This document shows, in pieces, positions 18,845 through 27,719 of a DNA stretch of 64,000 bases. This DNA is from UBA5486 sp036744795 (GTDB taxonomy: Bacteria > Bacillota > UBA4882 > UBA10575). The stretch lies in the NCBI GenBank assembly GCA_036744795.1, contig DAIOHK010000002.1, positions 62,001 to 126,000 on the forward strand, read 5' to 3'. The translations under genes and the position numbers were made by a program. The notes beneath the pieces are model-generated. The model saw nothing but the letters and a program-made list of their open reading frames with translations. It ran no database searches and was not told the origin of the DNA. The stretch's first letter is position 1. Every line of letters starts with the position of its first letter.

Positions 18845-18925
18845 GCCTCTGGAGCTTGTCGACTCACCCGGTTTTTGATTTTAATCACTTCTTGATGTTA
18901 AGGTAGCCGGCATGTGCGACTACCT
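18845..18925 (+). repeat. Family B stem-loop repeat
   Basis: Near-consensus copy, GTCGACTCACCCGG to CCGGCATGTGCGAC, flanked by GCCTCTGGAGCTT. It matches the copy at 4808-4883 almost base for base on the opposite strand. Confidence 0.8.
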
Positions 18926-18927
18926 AG

Positions 18928-18966
18928 AAAACGAGGTTACTCTATTAAGGATAGCCTCGTTTTTAA
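18928..18966 (+). terminator. Rho-independent terminator
   Basis: Stem AAAACGAGG / CCTCGTTTT closing an 18-base loop and followed by TTTTAATTT. It lies directly downstream of a family B repeat, so any transcript crossing the repeats from the osmC side would end here. Confidence 0.65.
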
Positions 18967-19312
18967 TTTGCCTTTTCCCTTTATGTCGAATATCCTTTTA
19001 AACTTCATCTTAATATTTAAAGTAAATAACAGTTAATTGTTATCTAGCTTCCGCCGATTTTCTCTTAATATCTCCAAATTTTGATAATATATGAAACAAA
19101 AATAATATCATACATTAACGTGATATTCATGTAATTTGTTTTACTTTTCGTAACTGGTATGGTAAATTAATAACATAATGGGTGAAAATTTTCAAAGCTA
19201 CTATTGAAAGTTAGAGTTTTCCGAATTTTGGCTTGACACACCTTGGTTTTCTTAGAACTAGTAATGTTTCGTAAATTAGTCCATTCCTTCAAATTAAAGT
19301 TAAACGTTCAAT

Positions 19313-19350
19313 TGTGGTCAAGGATAGCGGAGGTAATTATGCAATTTCCT
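19313..19350 (-). repeat. Family A repeat
   Basis: TGTGGTCAAGG on the left and GGTAATTATGCAATTTCCT on the right, in the reverse family A orientation, about 90 bases upstream of the PEP carboxykinase start. Confidence 0.6.
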
Positions 19351-19441
19351 CATGTGTTCCAAACAACGCTTATGCTTATTTTTTTATACTAAAATCTCGA
19401 GAATTTGTGATAAAAAACATATTATTTAAGGAGGAATAATC

Positions 19442-21274
19442 ATGGATAGTATTAGTAAACAGAAACTAGAAGCATTAAACAATCCTAAAGTAATGGAGTA
19501 TGTCGAAGAAGCTATTAAGCTTTGCCGACCTGACAAAGTAACGGTAATTACTGACTCCAAGGAGGACATTGAGTATGTCCGGCAACTGGCCAAAAAAAAT
19601 GGGGAAGAAAGGCTCTTAAAAACAGATGGACATACTATTCATTTTGACGGCCCCAAAGATCAAGCTCGGGATAAGGCACACACCAAATATTTACTTGAAA
19701 AAGAAGTCGATTGGGGAATAAATATAAATTATATTTTGAAAAAAGAAGGCCTACCCGAAGTCATTTCCTATTTTGATGGTATCATGGAAGGAAAAGAAAT
19801 GATCATCAGTTTCTACTGCTTAGGCCCTACTAACTCCCCATTCTCTCTACGTGCCATGCAGGTTACCGATTCCGCTTATGTTACCCATAGCGAACAAATA
19901 CTATATCGTAGTGGCTATGAAGAATTTAAACGCTTAAACGGTGCCCCTGATTTCTTTTATTTCCTACATTCTGCTGGCCGTTTGGATAACGGTGTTACTA
20001 TTGATGTTGATAAAAGGCGGATTTATATCGATCTTGATGAAAATCGAGTCTATACTGTTAATAATCAATACGCCGGTAATAGCGTCGGCCTGAAAAAGTT
20101 AGCTTTTAGATTAGCTATTCAAAAAGCTCAAAAAGAAGGCTGGTTGGCTGAGCATATGTTCTTAATGGGAGTTCATGGCAAACCAGGCCGTACCACCTAC
20201 TTCACCGGTGCTTTCCCGAGCGCTTGCGGAAAAACCAGTACCGCCATGCTTCCCGGACAAAGCATCATTGGTGATGATATTGCTTATTTGCGAAAATTTA
20301 ATGGTAAAGTACAGGCTGTTAACGTTGAAAAGGGAATCTTCGGTATTATCCAAGATGTTAATCCTAAAGATGATCCTCTAATCTATGATGCGTTGACCAC
20401 ACCAAGGGAAGTCATCTTCTCTAATGTTTTGATTAATGATGGTATGCCTTACTGGCTAGGTATGGGCAAAGAAGTCCCAGCCGAAGGTGAAAACTTCTCC
20501 GGACAATGGTATAAAGGGAAAAAGGATGAAAAAGGTAATGATATTCCTTATGCCAATAAAAATGCCCGCTATACCATAGCAATTAATGAACTGGAAAATG
20601 CCGATCCAGAGCTGGATAACCCCGAAGGTGTTCCGGTTAAAGCTATTGTCTATGGCGGCCGCGACTCTGATACCACCGTCCCGGTTGTTGAATCCCTAAC
20701 CTGGGAACATGGAGTTTTCCTTGGTGCAACCATTGAATCTGAGACTACCGCTGCTACCCTTGGTAAAGAAGGAGTCCGTCTGCACAACCCTATGGCTAAC
20801 CTAGACTTTATTTCAGTACCTTTTGCTACCTATCTAGAGAATCATCTGCAATTTCCTAAAGGATTGTCGGAAGTACCAACTATTTATTCAGTTAACTACT
20901 TCCTTAAAAATGATGAAGGCAAATTCTGCAATGGAAAATTGGATAAAAAAATCTGGATTCTCTGGGCTGAGGGCCGCGTAAATGGAGAATTTGAAGCCAT
21001 TGATACTCCAGTCGGAAAGATTCCAGAATACGAGGATTTGAAGGTCTTATTCAAAAAGCACCTTGACTATGATTACACCGAAAAAGAATATAAAGAGCAG
21101 TTCTCTATTAGAATTGCCAAATACCTTGCAAAGATGGATCGCATGATCCAGGTGTTTAGTAAATTCAAAGTGCCTGCCACCTTTGCTACCGAGCTTAACA
21201 ACCAAATTGCACGGCTTAAAGATGCCCAGGCTAAATTTGGTGATGTAGCTGCGCCAGAAGTATTTAAGAAATAA
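19442..21274 (+). CDS. pckG: Phosphoenolpyruvate carboxykinase (GTP)
   Basis: 610 residues, the usual size for the GTP-dependent enzyme (EC 4.1.1.32), which interconverts oxaloacetate plus GTP with PEP, GDP and CO2. The P-loop FPSACGKTS (258-266) has the Cys typical of the GTP class rather than the GTGKTT loop of ATP enzymes. RTTYFTGAFPS, GDDIAYL and GGRDSDTTVPVVES are further family motifs. TAAGGAGG precedes the ATG. In an anaerobic fermenter it may run in either direction; that is inference. It is monocistronic, with a terminator after it. Confidence 0.95.
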   Translation: MDSISKQKLEALNNPKVMEYVEEAIKLCRPDKVTVITDSKEDIEYVRQLAKKNGEERLLKTDGHTIHFDGPKDQARDKAHTKYLLEKEVDWGININYILKKEGLPEVISYFDGIMEGKEMIISFYCLGPTNSPFSLRAMQVTDSAYVTHSEQILYRSGYEEFKRLNGAPDFFYFLHSAGRLDNGVTIDVDKRRIYIDLDENRVYTVNNQYAGNSVGLKKLAFRLAIQKAQKEGWLAEHMFLMGVHGKPGRTTYFTGAFPSACGKTSTAMLPGQSIIGDDIAYLRKFNGKVQAVNVEKGIFGIIQDVNPKDDPLIYDALTTPREVIFSNVLINDGMPYWLGMGKEVPAEGENFSGQWYKGKKDEKGNDIPYANKNARYTIAINELENADPELDNPEGVPVKAIVYGGRDSDTTVPVVESLTWEHGVFLGATIESETTAATLGKEGVRLHNPMANLDFISVPFATYLENHLQFPKGLSEVPTIYSVNYFLKNDEGKFCNGKLDKKIWILWAEGRVNGEFEAIDTPVGKIPEYEDLKVLFKKHLDYDYTEKEYKEQFSIRIAKYLAKMDRMIQVFSKFKVPATFATELNNQIARLKDAQAKFGDVAAPEVFKK

Positions 21275-21303
21275 ATCGTTACAATTAATATGATGATCGT
21301 AGT

Positions 21304-21336
21304 AAAAGCCCCCCGCTAAGCGGAGGGCTTTTTTGT
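21304..21336 (+). terminator. Rho-independent terminator
   Basis: Stem AAAAGCCC..CCGC / GCGG..GGGCTTTT with one mismatch, followed by TTTTTTG, downstream of the PEP carboxykinase gene. The remaining bases to 21609 hold no gene or repeat that I can see; they must contain the promoter of the next gene. Confidence 0.9.
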
Positions 21337-21609
21337 CAAGGAGATATAGAGAAAAATGGGCATCCTGTTCTGATTCACCTCTACCCGGAAAGTTTTCCTC
21401 CTTTATATATACCATCCTGCACCTATGTGGCTACATTTTTGTTTATATATTTTGCTTTTTGGTAATTCTAAGTCTCGTTTAGAGTTAATATAATAAAATC
21501 TTGGCATTTTACAATAATTTTGTGGCAGGAATTAACAGTTCTAAACAGAAACATTAATTGGTAAAAGCAACGCAATTAGCTTTAATCTAAGATTGAGGAG
21601 GGAATAAAT

Positions 21610-22527
21610 ATGAAGAAAAGCCCATCCAATAAGAGATACAAAATGAATCGTCTTTTCTTTCTTTTGTTGATCCTTACTACTTTATTTTTCTTTACCACTG
21701 GGACCCGAGGAAATACTTTACCTCCACCCAACCCTGCGATCTGGGAGGTTACTTCAGATACCGGCACTGTCTATCTAATAGGAGCCATACCCTTTGGAAA
21801 CGAGAAGTTTTACCCTCTTAATGATAAAATCGAAGCCTTATTTCAAAAATCTGATAAACTGGTTGTTGAAGTTGATTTGACAAAGGTAGATGCAGAAGCT
21901 CTAAATTTATCCATCTTAGGAGAAGCTTTATATCCCGGCGAAGATACGATTGAGCAACATCTTTCCGAAGAAGAATTTGCTCTTCTTGAAGCAACCTTAG
22001 CCGGATTTGGTATACCAGCTATCGATCTAATTAAATTTCGTCCCTGGTTTTTAAATATAATGATTGAGTCTATCCAATATCAAATCCTTGGTTTCAATTC
22101 AGAATTAGGTTTGGATTTATATTTTCTAAATCAAGCTGGAGACAAAGAAATTCTAAGTCTGGAAACTGCAGAGTTTCAAGCCACTCTCTTTGCTCAGTTT
22201 TCTGAGGAAACAGAAAAAATGTTATTAATAGATACCTTAACCTCAGATCTAGAGAAAAGAACAAGGGACTTAGTTGCCGCCTGGTTATCCGGGGACTTAA
22301 GAACTATTGAAAATATAGTTTATCAGGATTTACTAAAAGACCCTGCTTATCTTGGAGTATACGAAAAAGTCTGTTTCCGAAGAAGTAGAATAATAGCGGA
22401 AAAAATTGCTGAATACATAAAAACCGGGGATACCTATTTTACTATAATTGAAGCCGGACTTTTGGTTGGTGAGAAAGGCATAATCAATCTTTTACAACAA
22501 AAAGGGTTTAACATTAACCTGCTTTAA
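21610..22527 (+). CDS. TraB/GumN family protein lacking conserved histidines
   Basis: 305 residues with an N-terminal membrane anchor or signal peptide (about 13-30). The TraB/GumN (Tiki-like) fold is recognisable from NPAIWEVTSDTGTVYLIG, KLVVEVDL, LGLDLYFLNQAGDKEILSLE and the C-terminal GEKGIINLLQQKGF. The catalytic motifs are altered. The usual GxxH after strand 1 reads GAIP (Pro61 in place of His), and the late GAGHLVG reads EAGLLVG. Both metal-ligand histidines are thus missing, so it is probably not an active protease. GAGGAGGG precedes the ATG. Monocistronic between terminators. Confidence 0.8.
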   Translation: MKKSPSNKRYKMNRLFFLLLILTTLFFFTTGTRGNTLPPPNPAIWEVTSDTGTVYLIGAIPFGNEKFYPLNDKIEALFQKSDKLVVEVDLTKVDAEALNLSILGEALYPGEDTIEQHLSEEEFALLEATLAGFGIPAIDLIKFRPWFLNIMIESIQYQILGFNSELGLDLYFLNQAGDKEILSLETAEFQATLFAQFSEETEKMLLIDTLTSDLEKRTRDLVAAWLSGDLRTIENIVYQDLLKDPAYLGVYEKVCFRRSRIIAEKIAEYIKTGDTYFTIIEAGLLVGEKGIINLLQQKGFNINLL

Positions 22528-22548
22528 GAAAACCTACCATACGAAACT

Positions 22549-22582
22549 TAAAAGCCCCCGAAATTCTTCGGGGGCTTTTTAC
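22549..22582 (+). terminator. Rho-independent terminator, bidirectional
   Basis: Perfect stem AAAAGCCCCCGAA / TTCGGGGGCTTTT with a 3-base loop and flanking A- and T-runs. It serves the TraB-like gene and possibly the convergent M24-like gene. Confidence 0.9.
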
Positions 22583-22671
22583 TTAGATTAAGTAATACAC
22601 CATCCTCTAAAACCGACAACTATAGACCACTGTAAATTCGCCATTAGGTGCATAACTAATATATTAAGGTT

Positions 22672-24081
22672 TTATCTCTCAACTGCCAAAACTACTTTGG
22701 GGTTTAACATATATGGATTGAGCATCAATTGCCAGTTAGAAAGCGGTAAAACTTCTTCCCGTATTTTTACGCCCAAAATTCCCTGCATAAATTTTCTTCT
22801 TGCTAATATCCGCTGCCAGCTTTCAGGATACTTTAATTTTATCTCCTCTCGAAGCGAAGCATCGGCCAAAGCAATCCCATCCTCGATATGAACTCCAACA
22901 TACTCTCCTCCTGGCATGGCAATGATATCACATTGAATCAACATCCCCGATTTTAAAACATAAGGCGAATCTTTAAAGAATGGCGTATTCACCCATTCAT
23001 CAGTATGAATCAAATGACCGGGATTCAGTCCCACCCCGAACTTTTCATCTCCGATCAAAGCCATTGTCTTAGCGTAGACTTCTCCCCCTGTTACTCCAAT
23101 ACCAATTGTCTCATACCAGTTAACCAGTGCTGCAAAGTATGGTTTGTAAAAACTCTCAACAATCCCTTTCATCTCCGGCTTTAATTCTTCCGGCTTTGAG
23201 GCTATTACCCCTAAACGAGCTACCAAAGCTCTTCTTCGATTATTACTAACATTCATTACCTCGCCTAATTCAGCTTTCTGAGTATAAGTAGGACTGGCTA
23301 CTCCCAATAAAACATTTTTTTCGCCAAAATTAACATTAGGATGAACCGGTAAGGGACTACCATCTAATTTTAACAGTTTAGAGGCTTCCATTTCTGTCAT
23401 GCCTACACGGAAATTAATAAGGAAGTTTTCCAAACCAAGTGAAGCTTCTGTACTTGCAATCTCTGCAAGAGCGATTTCCGTACTGGATAATCCTACCGCT
23501 CTAAGCCCTTCTTCCGGATCTTTCATTATATCTGCCGTATTGATAACATTTTCTTTTCCTGCTATTGTCCGCAATACATCGACTATGTAAGCAGGGATAT
23601 CAATAATATATTTATCCTCTGCTCTACCTGTACCGTAATATTTGAGGCCGATAACCCCTACCTTACTATTTTCTTTAATCCCAGTCTGAGCAAAGATCTG
23701 CTCTAAGATCTGGCTTTTACTCCTTGGTTGTCCTTGCAAACTAAAATCTTGATACAACTCTTTCTTTAATTCAAGTGGACAAGCCTCGGCATACCAAAGC
23801 CCTTCATTACCTGCTACCAGTGTTGGTAAATCTTCTTTCTCTATTATTAACAAGGCTTCTTCAAAACGCGGGTCAAATCCGGTAAAAAACTCTACATTAG
23901 AAAAGTATTCCCGATCCGCATAAATGACTAAATGAGTCAAATTTCGATCCTGCATCTTCTCTCTTACCCTTGTTAAGCGTGATTCATACTCTGCCGCGGA
24001 TATTACAGGGGGTATTTCTTCTACCTCAAAATGGGGTAACTCCTTTAGAGTGATTTCAATGATCTGTTCAGTTTTAATCAT
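22672..24081 (-). CDS. M24 (creatinase/Xaa-Pro aminopeptidase) fold protein, probably inactive
   Basis: 469 residues with TAAGGAGG before the ATG. The N-terminal half is a creatinase-N-like domain (LTRVREKMQDRNLTHLVIYA) and the C-terminal half is a pita-bread fold (NPGHLIHTDEW, VGVHIEDGIALAD). In active M24 enzymes two Asp ligands lie in a DLG..GYxSDxTR block. The matching block here reads EVMNVSNNRRRALVARLG and keeps neither. The His and one late acidic ligand (HIED) appear retained. Loss of ligands suggests a non-metalloenzyme or a binding role. Some M24 homologues act on non-peptide substrates, so a diverged function is possible. It stands alone. Confidence 0.75.
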   Translation of the reverse strand: MIKTEQIIEITLKELPHFEVEEIPPVISAAEYESRLTRVREKMQDRNLTHLVIYADREYFSNVEFFTGFDPRFEEALLIIEKEDLPTLVAGNEGLWYAEACPLELKKELYQDFSLQGQPRSKSQILEQIFAQTGIKENSKVGVIGLKYYGTGRAEDKYIIDIPAYIVDVLRTIAGKENVINTADIMKDPEEGLRAVGLSSTEIALAEIASTEASLGLENFLINFRVGMTEMEASKLLKLDGSPLPVHPNVNFGEKNVLLGVASPTYTQKAELGEVMNVSNNRRRALVARLGVIASKPEELKPEMKGIVESFYKPYFAALVNWYETIGIGVTGGEVYAKTMALIGDEKFGVGLNPGHLIHTDEWVNTPFFKDSPYVLKSGMLIQCDIIAMPGGEYVGVHIEDGIALADASLREEIKLKYPESWQRILARRKFMQGILGVKIREEVLPLSNWQLMLNPYMLNPKVVLAVER

Positions 24082-24306
24082 CAGTTCTTCCTCCTTATAT
24101 TAATTTCTTATTAGGTAATTTTCGTCTCAAGCACTTCCTTTCTTAAATAACTGTATAAATGTTAGCTAAAGATTCATTTTATTTATTACAAATACAGCTA
24201 ATACCCATAGAGGAAATTCCCGACTTCCCTTTAAATTAGTTATTGTTGTCTAATTCATCAACCATCTCACTTTTTTAATCGGTTTAAAAAATAGACTTCT
24301 TTAGTT

Positions 24307-24534
24307 TTATACTTTCTCTTTTGGTAATGTAGACCATCCGAATAAACCATATAATAAACAATAACCGGTGATCCCTTCAAAAATTAATCCTCCTCCAGCC
24401 GCACTACTAAGTGCAATCGCCCTCGGTGACCATCCAACCGAAGCAGGCCATCCTATTAAAACAATTCCAACGATAATCCTCAAGACTCGTTGTGCCAAAT
24501 TTGTGTTCTTTTTTATATAAAGCTCTTCTTTCAT
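24307..24534 (-). CDS. DUF2892 small membrane protein
   Basis: 75 residues from the ATG at 24534, preceded by AAAGGCGGGG; the frame opens at 24609 without a site. The signature is NLAQRVLRIIVGIVLIGWP followed by a second hydrophobic segment and GITGYCLLYGLFG. This matches DUF2892, the two-helix inner-membrane domain also fused to rhodanese in YgaP. The function is unknown; sulfur or Cys chemistry is sometimes suggested from the fusions. Monocistronic. Confidence 0.85.
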   Translation of the reverse strand: MKEELYIKKNTNLAQRVLRIIVGIVLIGWPASVGWSPRAIALSSAAGGGLIFEGITGYCLLYGLFGWSTLPKEKV

Positions 24535-24837
24535 TAAATCCCCGCCTTTCATAAGCTTAAAATATTTTTCCCTAGCCCAGAATAATAATGTATTTTTAAG
24601 ATAAACCAAGGATTTTTAATTTCAAGAAAGAAGATAAACATGATAAAGATGGCTATACTTCTCTATAGGTTAAAGAATTTCACAATTCAATTTTTAAAAT
24701 TAACCACTTAACTAGGAATTCTCTAATCTCTATTTTTATTCAATCACAATATACTCTTTAGTCTAGACTGTCGACCTAGACTATAAACCCCTTTGATTCC
24801 GGGTTTTAGTTAAATTTTAATCGGAGGCATTAAGTAA
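24535..24837. other. Intergenic region before the FetAB-like operon
   Basis: Contains one family A copy (24671-24708) and a GTCTAGACTGTCGACCTAGAC imperfect palindrome around 24760-24780 just upstream of the ABC gene, which could be an operator. No gene is seen. Confidence 0.4.
24671..24708 (+). repeat. Family A repeat (diverged)
   Basis: TAAAGAATTTCACAATTCAA followed by the TTTTTAAAATTAACCAC block, the same layout as the 60.8 kb copy, with several substitutions. Confidence 0.6.
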
Positions 24838-25602
24838 ATGGATGAAGTAACAGACTTACCAGCAATTGAACTTTCCCATCTAAACAAAGTAAAGCCAGTT
24901 TTGCTTGGTGATACGCTAACCGAGCTTGAGGTAATCAACGACCTGTCTTTAGTTATTCCAAAAGGAGAAGTTCTGGCCTTGATCGGGCCTTCAGGCTCGG
25001 GTAAATCAACACTTCTTCGTATGATCAACCGCATGGAAGAGCCGACTTCAGGGTCTATTCTTCTTTATGGCTCAGATATTCAAAATATGAATGTACGAGA
25101 ACTTCGCCGCCGCGTAGGAATGGTATCACAAACTCCAGCTCTTCTACCAGGCACTGTTGGAGAAAATATCACTTATGGGCCAAAGTTAAGAGGTGAGCCC
25201 TGTGATGCTGCTCACTTTCTTGACCTGGTGGGCTTAGATGAAGACTTACTGCAACGGCCTGCATCTGCTCTTTCCATTGGTCAGCAGCAAAGAATGTCTA
25301 TTGCAAGAGCACTTGCCAATAATCCGGAGGTATTATTACTGGATGAACCTACTTCAGCATTGGATCAGACAGCTGCTCATAACATTATTCATCTAATTAG
25401 TAACCTTTCCCACAAATTAGCACTAACTGTGATCATGGTAACACACGTAATGGAACACGCAAAAGCGGTAGCTACTCGTATATCCTTACTGGTTCATGGT
25501 TCTTTGGTAGAAGAAAGCGAAGCTTACAAATTTTTTGCAGGTCCGGTTACTGAAGCAGGCCAAAAGTTTTTAAGAGGGGAGTTATTTGAAGTTGGGGACT
25601 AA
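24838..25602 (+). CDS. ABC transporter ATPase, FetA/YbbL-like
   Basis: 254 residues. Walker A is GPSGSGKST, Walker B is VLLLDEPTSALD, and the switch His is in VTHVMEHA. The signature motif reads LSIGQ instead of LSGGQ. It is paired with a UPF0014 permease, which identifies the FetAB (YbbL-YbbM, YjkB-YjkA) family, implicated in iron export in E. coli. That role is transferred by homology. CGGAGG precedes the ATG with a rather long spacing of about ten bases. It overlaps the permease gene by 17 bases. Confidence 0.88.
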   Translation: MDEVTDLPAIELSHLNKVKPVLLGDTLTELEVINDLSLVIPKGEVLALIGPSGSGKSTLLRMINRMEEPTSGSILLYGSDIQNMNVRELRRRVGMVSQTPALLPGTVGENITYGPKLRGEPCDAAHFLDLVGLDEDLLQRPASALSIGQQQRMSIARALANNPEVLLLDEPTSALDQTAAHNIIHLISNLSHKLALTVIMVTHVMEHAKAVATRISLLVHGSLVEESEAYKFFAGPVTEAGQKFLRGELFEVGD

Positions 25603-26434
25603 TTCATATATTCACATTTCAAACCTTGATCTTGTTATCGCTCTGATTTTTGTCGCCATAACCATCATAGTTTCATACTGGCAGCGGTTAGGCCTTGAAC
25701 GGGACATTACCATTGGTACAGTAAGAACTTTTCTTCAACTACTTACCGTTGGCTTCGTTCTACAACAAATCTTTAATGCCGCGCACTGGGCTTGGGTTAT
25801 TCTAGCCTTAGCAATTATGACCACCGTTGCCTCTCATAATGCAGTAAAACGTCAAGCTGGATCCAAACAAGGATTATTCATAATCATGGCCATTGCAATT
25901 GCCATAGCTGGATCCATCACCTTACTTCTAGTTATCGGAGTAATTCTCCACGTCCGCCCTTGGTATCAGCCGCAATACATTATTCCCATCGCTGGAATGA
26001 TTATTGGAAATTCTATGAATGGAGCAGCACTTGTTGTTAATAGGTTACATTCTGAGCTTACACTACGCCGGAGTGAAGTCGAAGCAATGTTAGCCTTGGG
26101 AGCCACAACAAAACAAGCGGCAGAAGGAGCTCTTCGCGAATCACTCCGCACAGCAATGATGCCCACGATCAACTCAATGATGACTGTTGGCCTGGTGCAA
26201 CTTCCTGGGATGATGACCGGCCAGATAATCTCCGGTGCCAACCCGGTTGATGCTGTTCGTTATCAAATCGTAGTTATGCTAATGATCGCAGCAGCTACCG
26301 GAGTAACCGCTATAATTTCAGCATTTGGAGCACTGGAAGTTTTCTTTACCCCCAACCATCAACTCTCACCTAGGCTGGAGTTAGGGAAACACTGGGATGA
26401 ATATATTGCCAAAGGGAGAAAATATCGGAACTAA
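25586..26434 (+). CDS. UPF0014 family permease, FetB/YbbM-like
   Basis: 282 residues and about seven membrane helices (DLVIALIFVAITIIVSYW, GLFIIMAIAIAIAGSITLLLVIG, IIPIAGMIIGNSMNGAALVVN). The conserved block EVEAMLALGAT followed by LRESLRTAMMPTINSMMTVG is diagnostic for this family. The start is a TTG at 25586 inside the ATPase gene, five bases after AGAGGGGA. It is the membrane partner of the upstream ATPase. The window also carries the Feo iron importer, so both directions of iron transport may be present. Confidence 0.9.
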   Translation: MKLGTNSYIHISNLDLVIALIFVAITIIVSYWQRLGLERDITIGTVRTFLQLLTVGFVLQQIFNAAHWAWVILALAIMTTVASHNAVKRQAGSKQGLFIIMAIAIAIAGSITLLLVIGVILHVRPWYQPQYIIPIAGMIIGNSMNGAALVVNRLHSELTLRRSEVEAMLALGATTKQAAEGALRESLRTAMMPTINSMMTVGLVQLPGMMTGQIISGANPVDAVRYQIVVMLMIAAATGVTAIISAFGALEVFFTPNHQLSPRLELGKHWDEYIAKGRKYRN

Positions 26435-26504
26435 CTTGCATGCCTGGCATTTAGCGTGAATGACAAGCTACGAGATGCATTATTTTAGAATTCCCCTAGA
26501 TAAA

Positions 26505-27521
26505 TCAAATTATTGATTCATCTTCAGTCCGTCTGGCATAATTTGCCTTTACCACCTTTCCGGAAAAATTAGCATAACAATACCGGCATAGATGCATACA
26601 AGTATTATACTGGCCAATGTCTTTACTGACAATACACCCACATGTCTTACGTTGACCCTTATCTTTTAAGTAGTGGTACTTGGGAATTGTTTCCTTCCCC
26701 TCTAAGGGAAAAACAATTCCTTGTTCTTCTGATTTCTGATCAACTAAAAAATCCATCAATACCTGATCTTTTCGGAATAATTTAATCATTAACTCGTTAT
26801 CAATACATTTATTATGATAAATTCCATATTCCGATAAGTCTATTTTCTCCCCACAAGAAGCAATGGTAAGCCCCCACTTCTTATTTAAGCTTTGCAAACC
26901 CCAGGCTATCTTAATCATGCTTTGCTGATCAAATTCCCGCCAGTCAATGAATTTAGCAAGATTACGACGGACTTTACTATAAACAGAAATATCAGCAAAA
27001 CTGATTACCAGTTTCCTGGTATAATTGTACAGTTCTTCACCCACCCGGCTAATCTTTCCTAATAATCGTTCAATATTAAGATCTATACTTAATATTAGTG
27101 GATCAAACCTCCAGATTACCCGTTCAGAACCAAGGTTTTCTGATAAACATTTAAAAGTTTCAATCCGCTTCTCTAGCGGTGGAAGATTAGGTTCTAAGCC
27201 TTCCGCTTCATAATCATTGACTGTAAAGGTAAAGTAGTAATTTACATCAGTATGATCCAGCTCTGGAAGATGTTTTAAAAATGGCTGGGGATTTTTAGTC
27301 CAAAAGACGATCACCCGCGTCTTGGCAAACGATATGTACTGTACTCGTTGATTAAAAGGATTAATCCATTTGCTATACCCGGCACGCCAACGCTTGATAA
27401 ACCAATCCCCATAAAATGCTGGAATATCAGTTGCACGGCTGGCAGAAATAATTACCGGGGCAACCGCTTCCTGCTCACCATTTTTTGTCTTAACCCTCAC
27501 CTTTTCCCACCCTTTAAACAA
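26505..27521 (-). CDS. DUF1848 family protein with C-terminal cysteine cluster
   Basis: 338 residues. A TTG start at 27521 is supported by AGAGGTG eight bases upstream. Family motifs are VIISASRATDIPAFYGDWF, GYSKWINPFN, VIVFWTKNPQPFL and the C-terminal cysteine cluster CGCIVSKDIGQYNTC followed by HLCRYCYAN. The spacing of the cysteines suggests an iron-sulfur cluster or zinc site, a point already apparent in the family; no function has been established. It stands alone on the minus strand. Confidence 0.85.
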   Translation of the reverse strand: MFKGWEKVRVKTKNGEQEAVAPVIISASRATDIPAFYGDWFIKRWRAGYSKWINPFNQRVQYISFAKTRVIVFWTKNPQPFLKHLPELDHTDVNYYFTFTVNDYEAEGLEPNLPPLEKRIETFKCLSENLGSERVIWRFDPLILSIDLNIERLLGKISRVGEELYNYTRKLVISFADISVYSKVRRNLAKFIDWREFDQQSMIKIAWGLQSLNKKWGLTIASCGEKIDLSEYGIYHNKCIDNELMIKLFRKDQVLMDFLVDQKSEEQGIVFPLEGKETIPKYHYLKDKGQRKTCGCIVSKDIGQYNTCMHLCRYCYANFSGKVVKANYARRTEDESII

Positions 27522-27719
27522 GTTGCTTTCACCTCTTTCAACTTCCCAAAGCTCCCTTAATTCATAGCCTCTTTCCCTATCCCCCTCTATTATATAGCTA
27601 ATCGGTCAACAGAATTATTTTATTTGAACCTTAATCCTAACAAGTAATTACTTTGACCTCTTACCTTTTTTATAGCAGTAGCATAATTTGTAGTATATAA
27701 CTAATGGAGGAATCAGAAA

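Larger units (their letters stand above)
18630..19441. other. 812-base intergenic region with repeats and terminator
   Basis: Holds two tandem family B copies, a terminator at 18928-18966 and a family A copy at 19313-19350. The remainder, about 18970-19310, is AT-rich and must contain the PEP carboxykinase promoter. A TTGACA at 19232 has no convincing -10 partner. No gene is seen. Confidence 0.5.

Noticed and set aside
19232..19265. SigA promoter for the PEP carboxykinase gene based on TTGACA
   Set aside because: No acceptable -10 hexamer lies 16-18 bases downstream, so I do not report a promoter.
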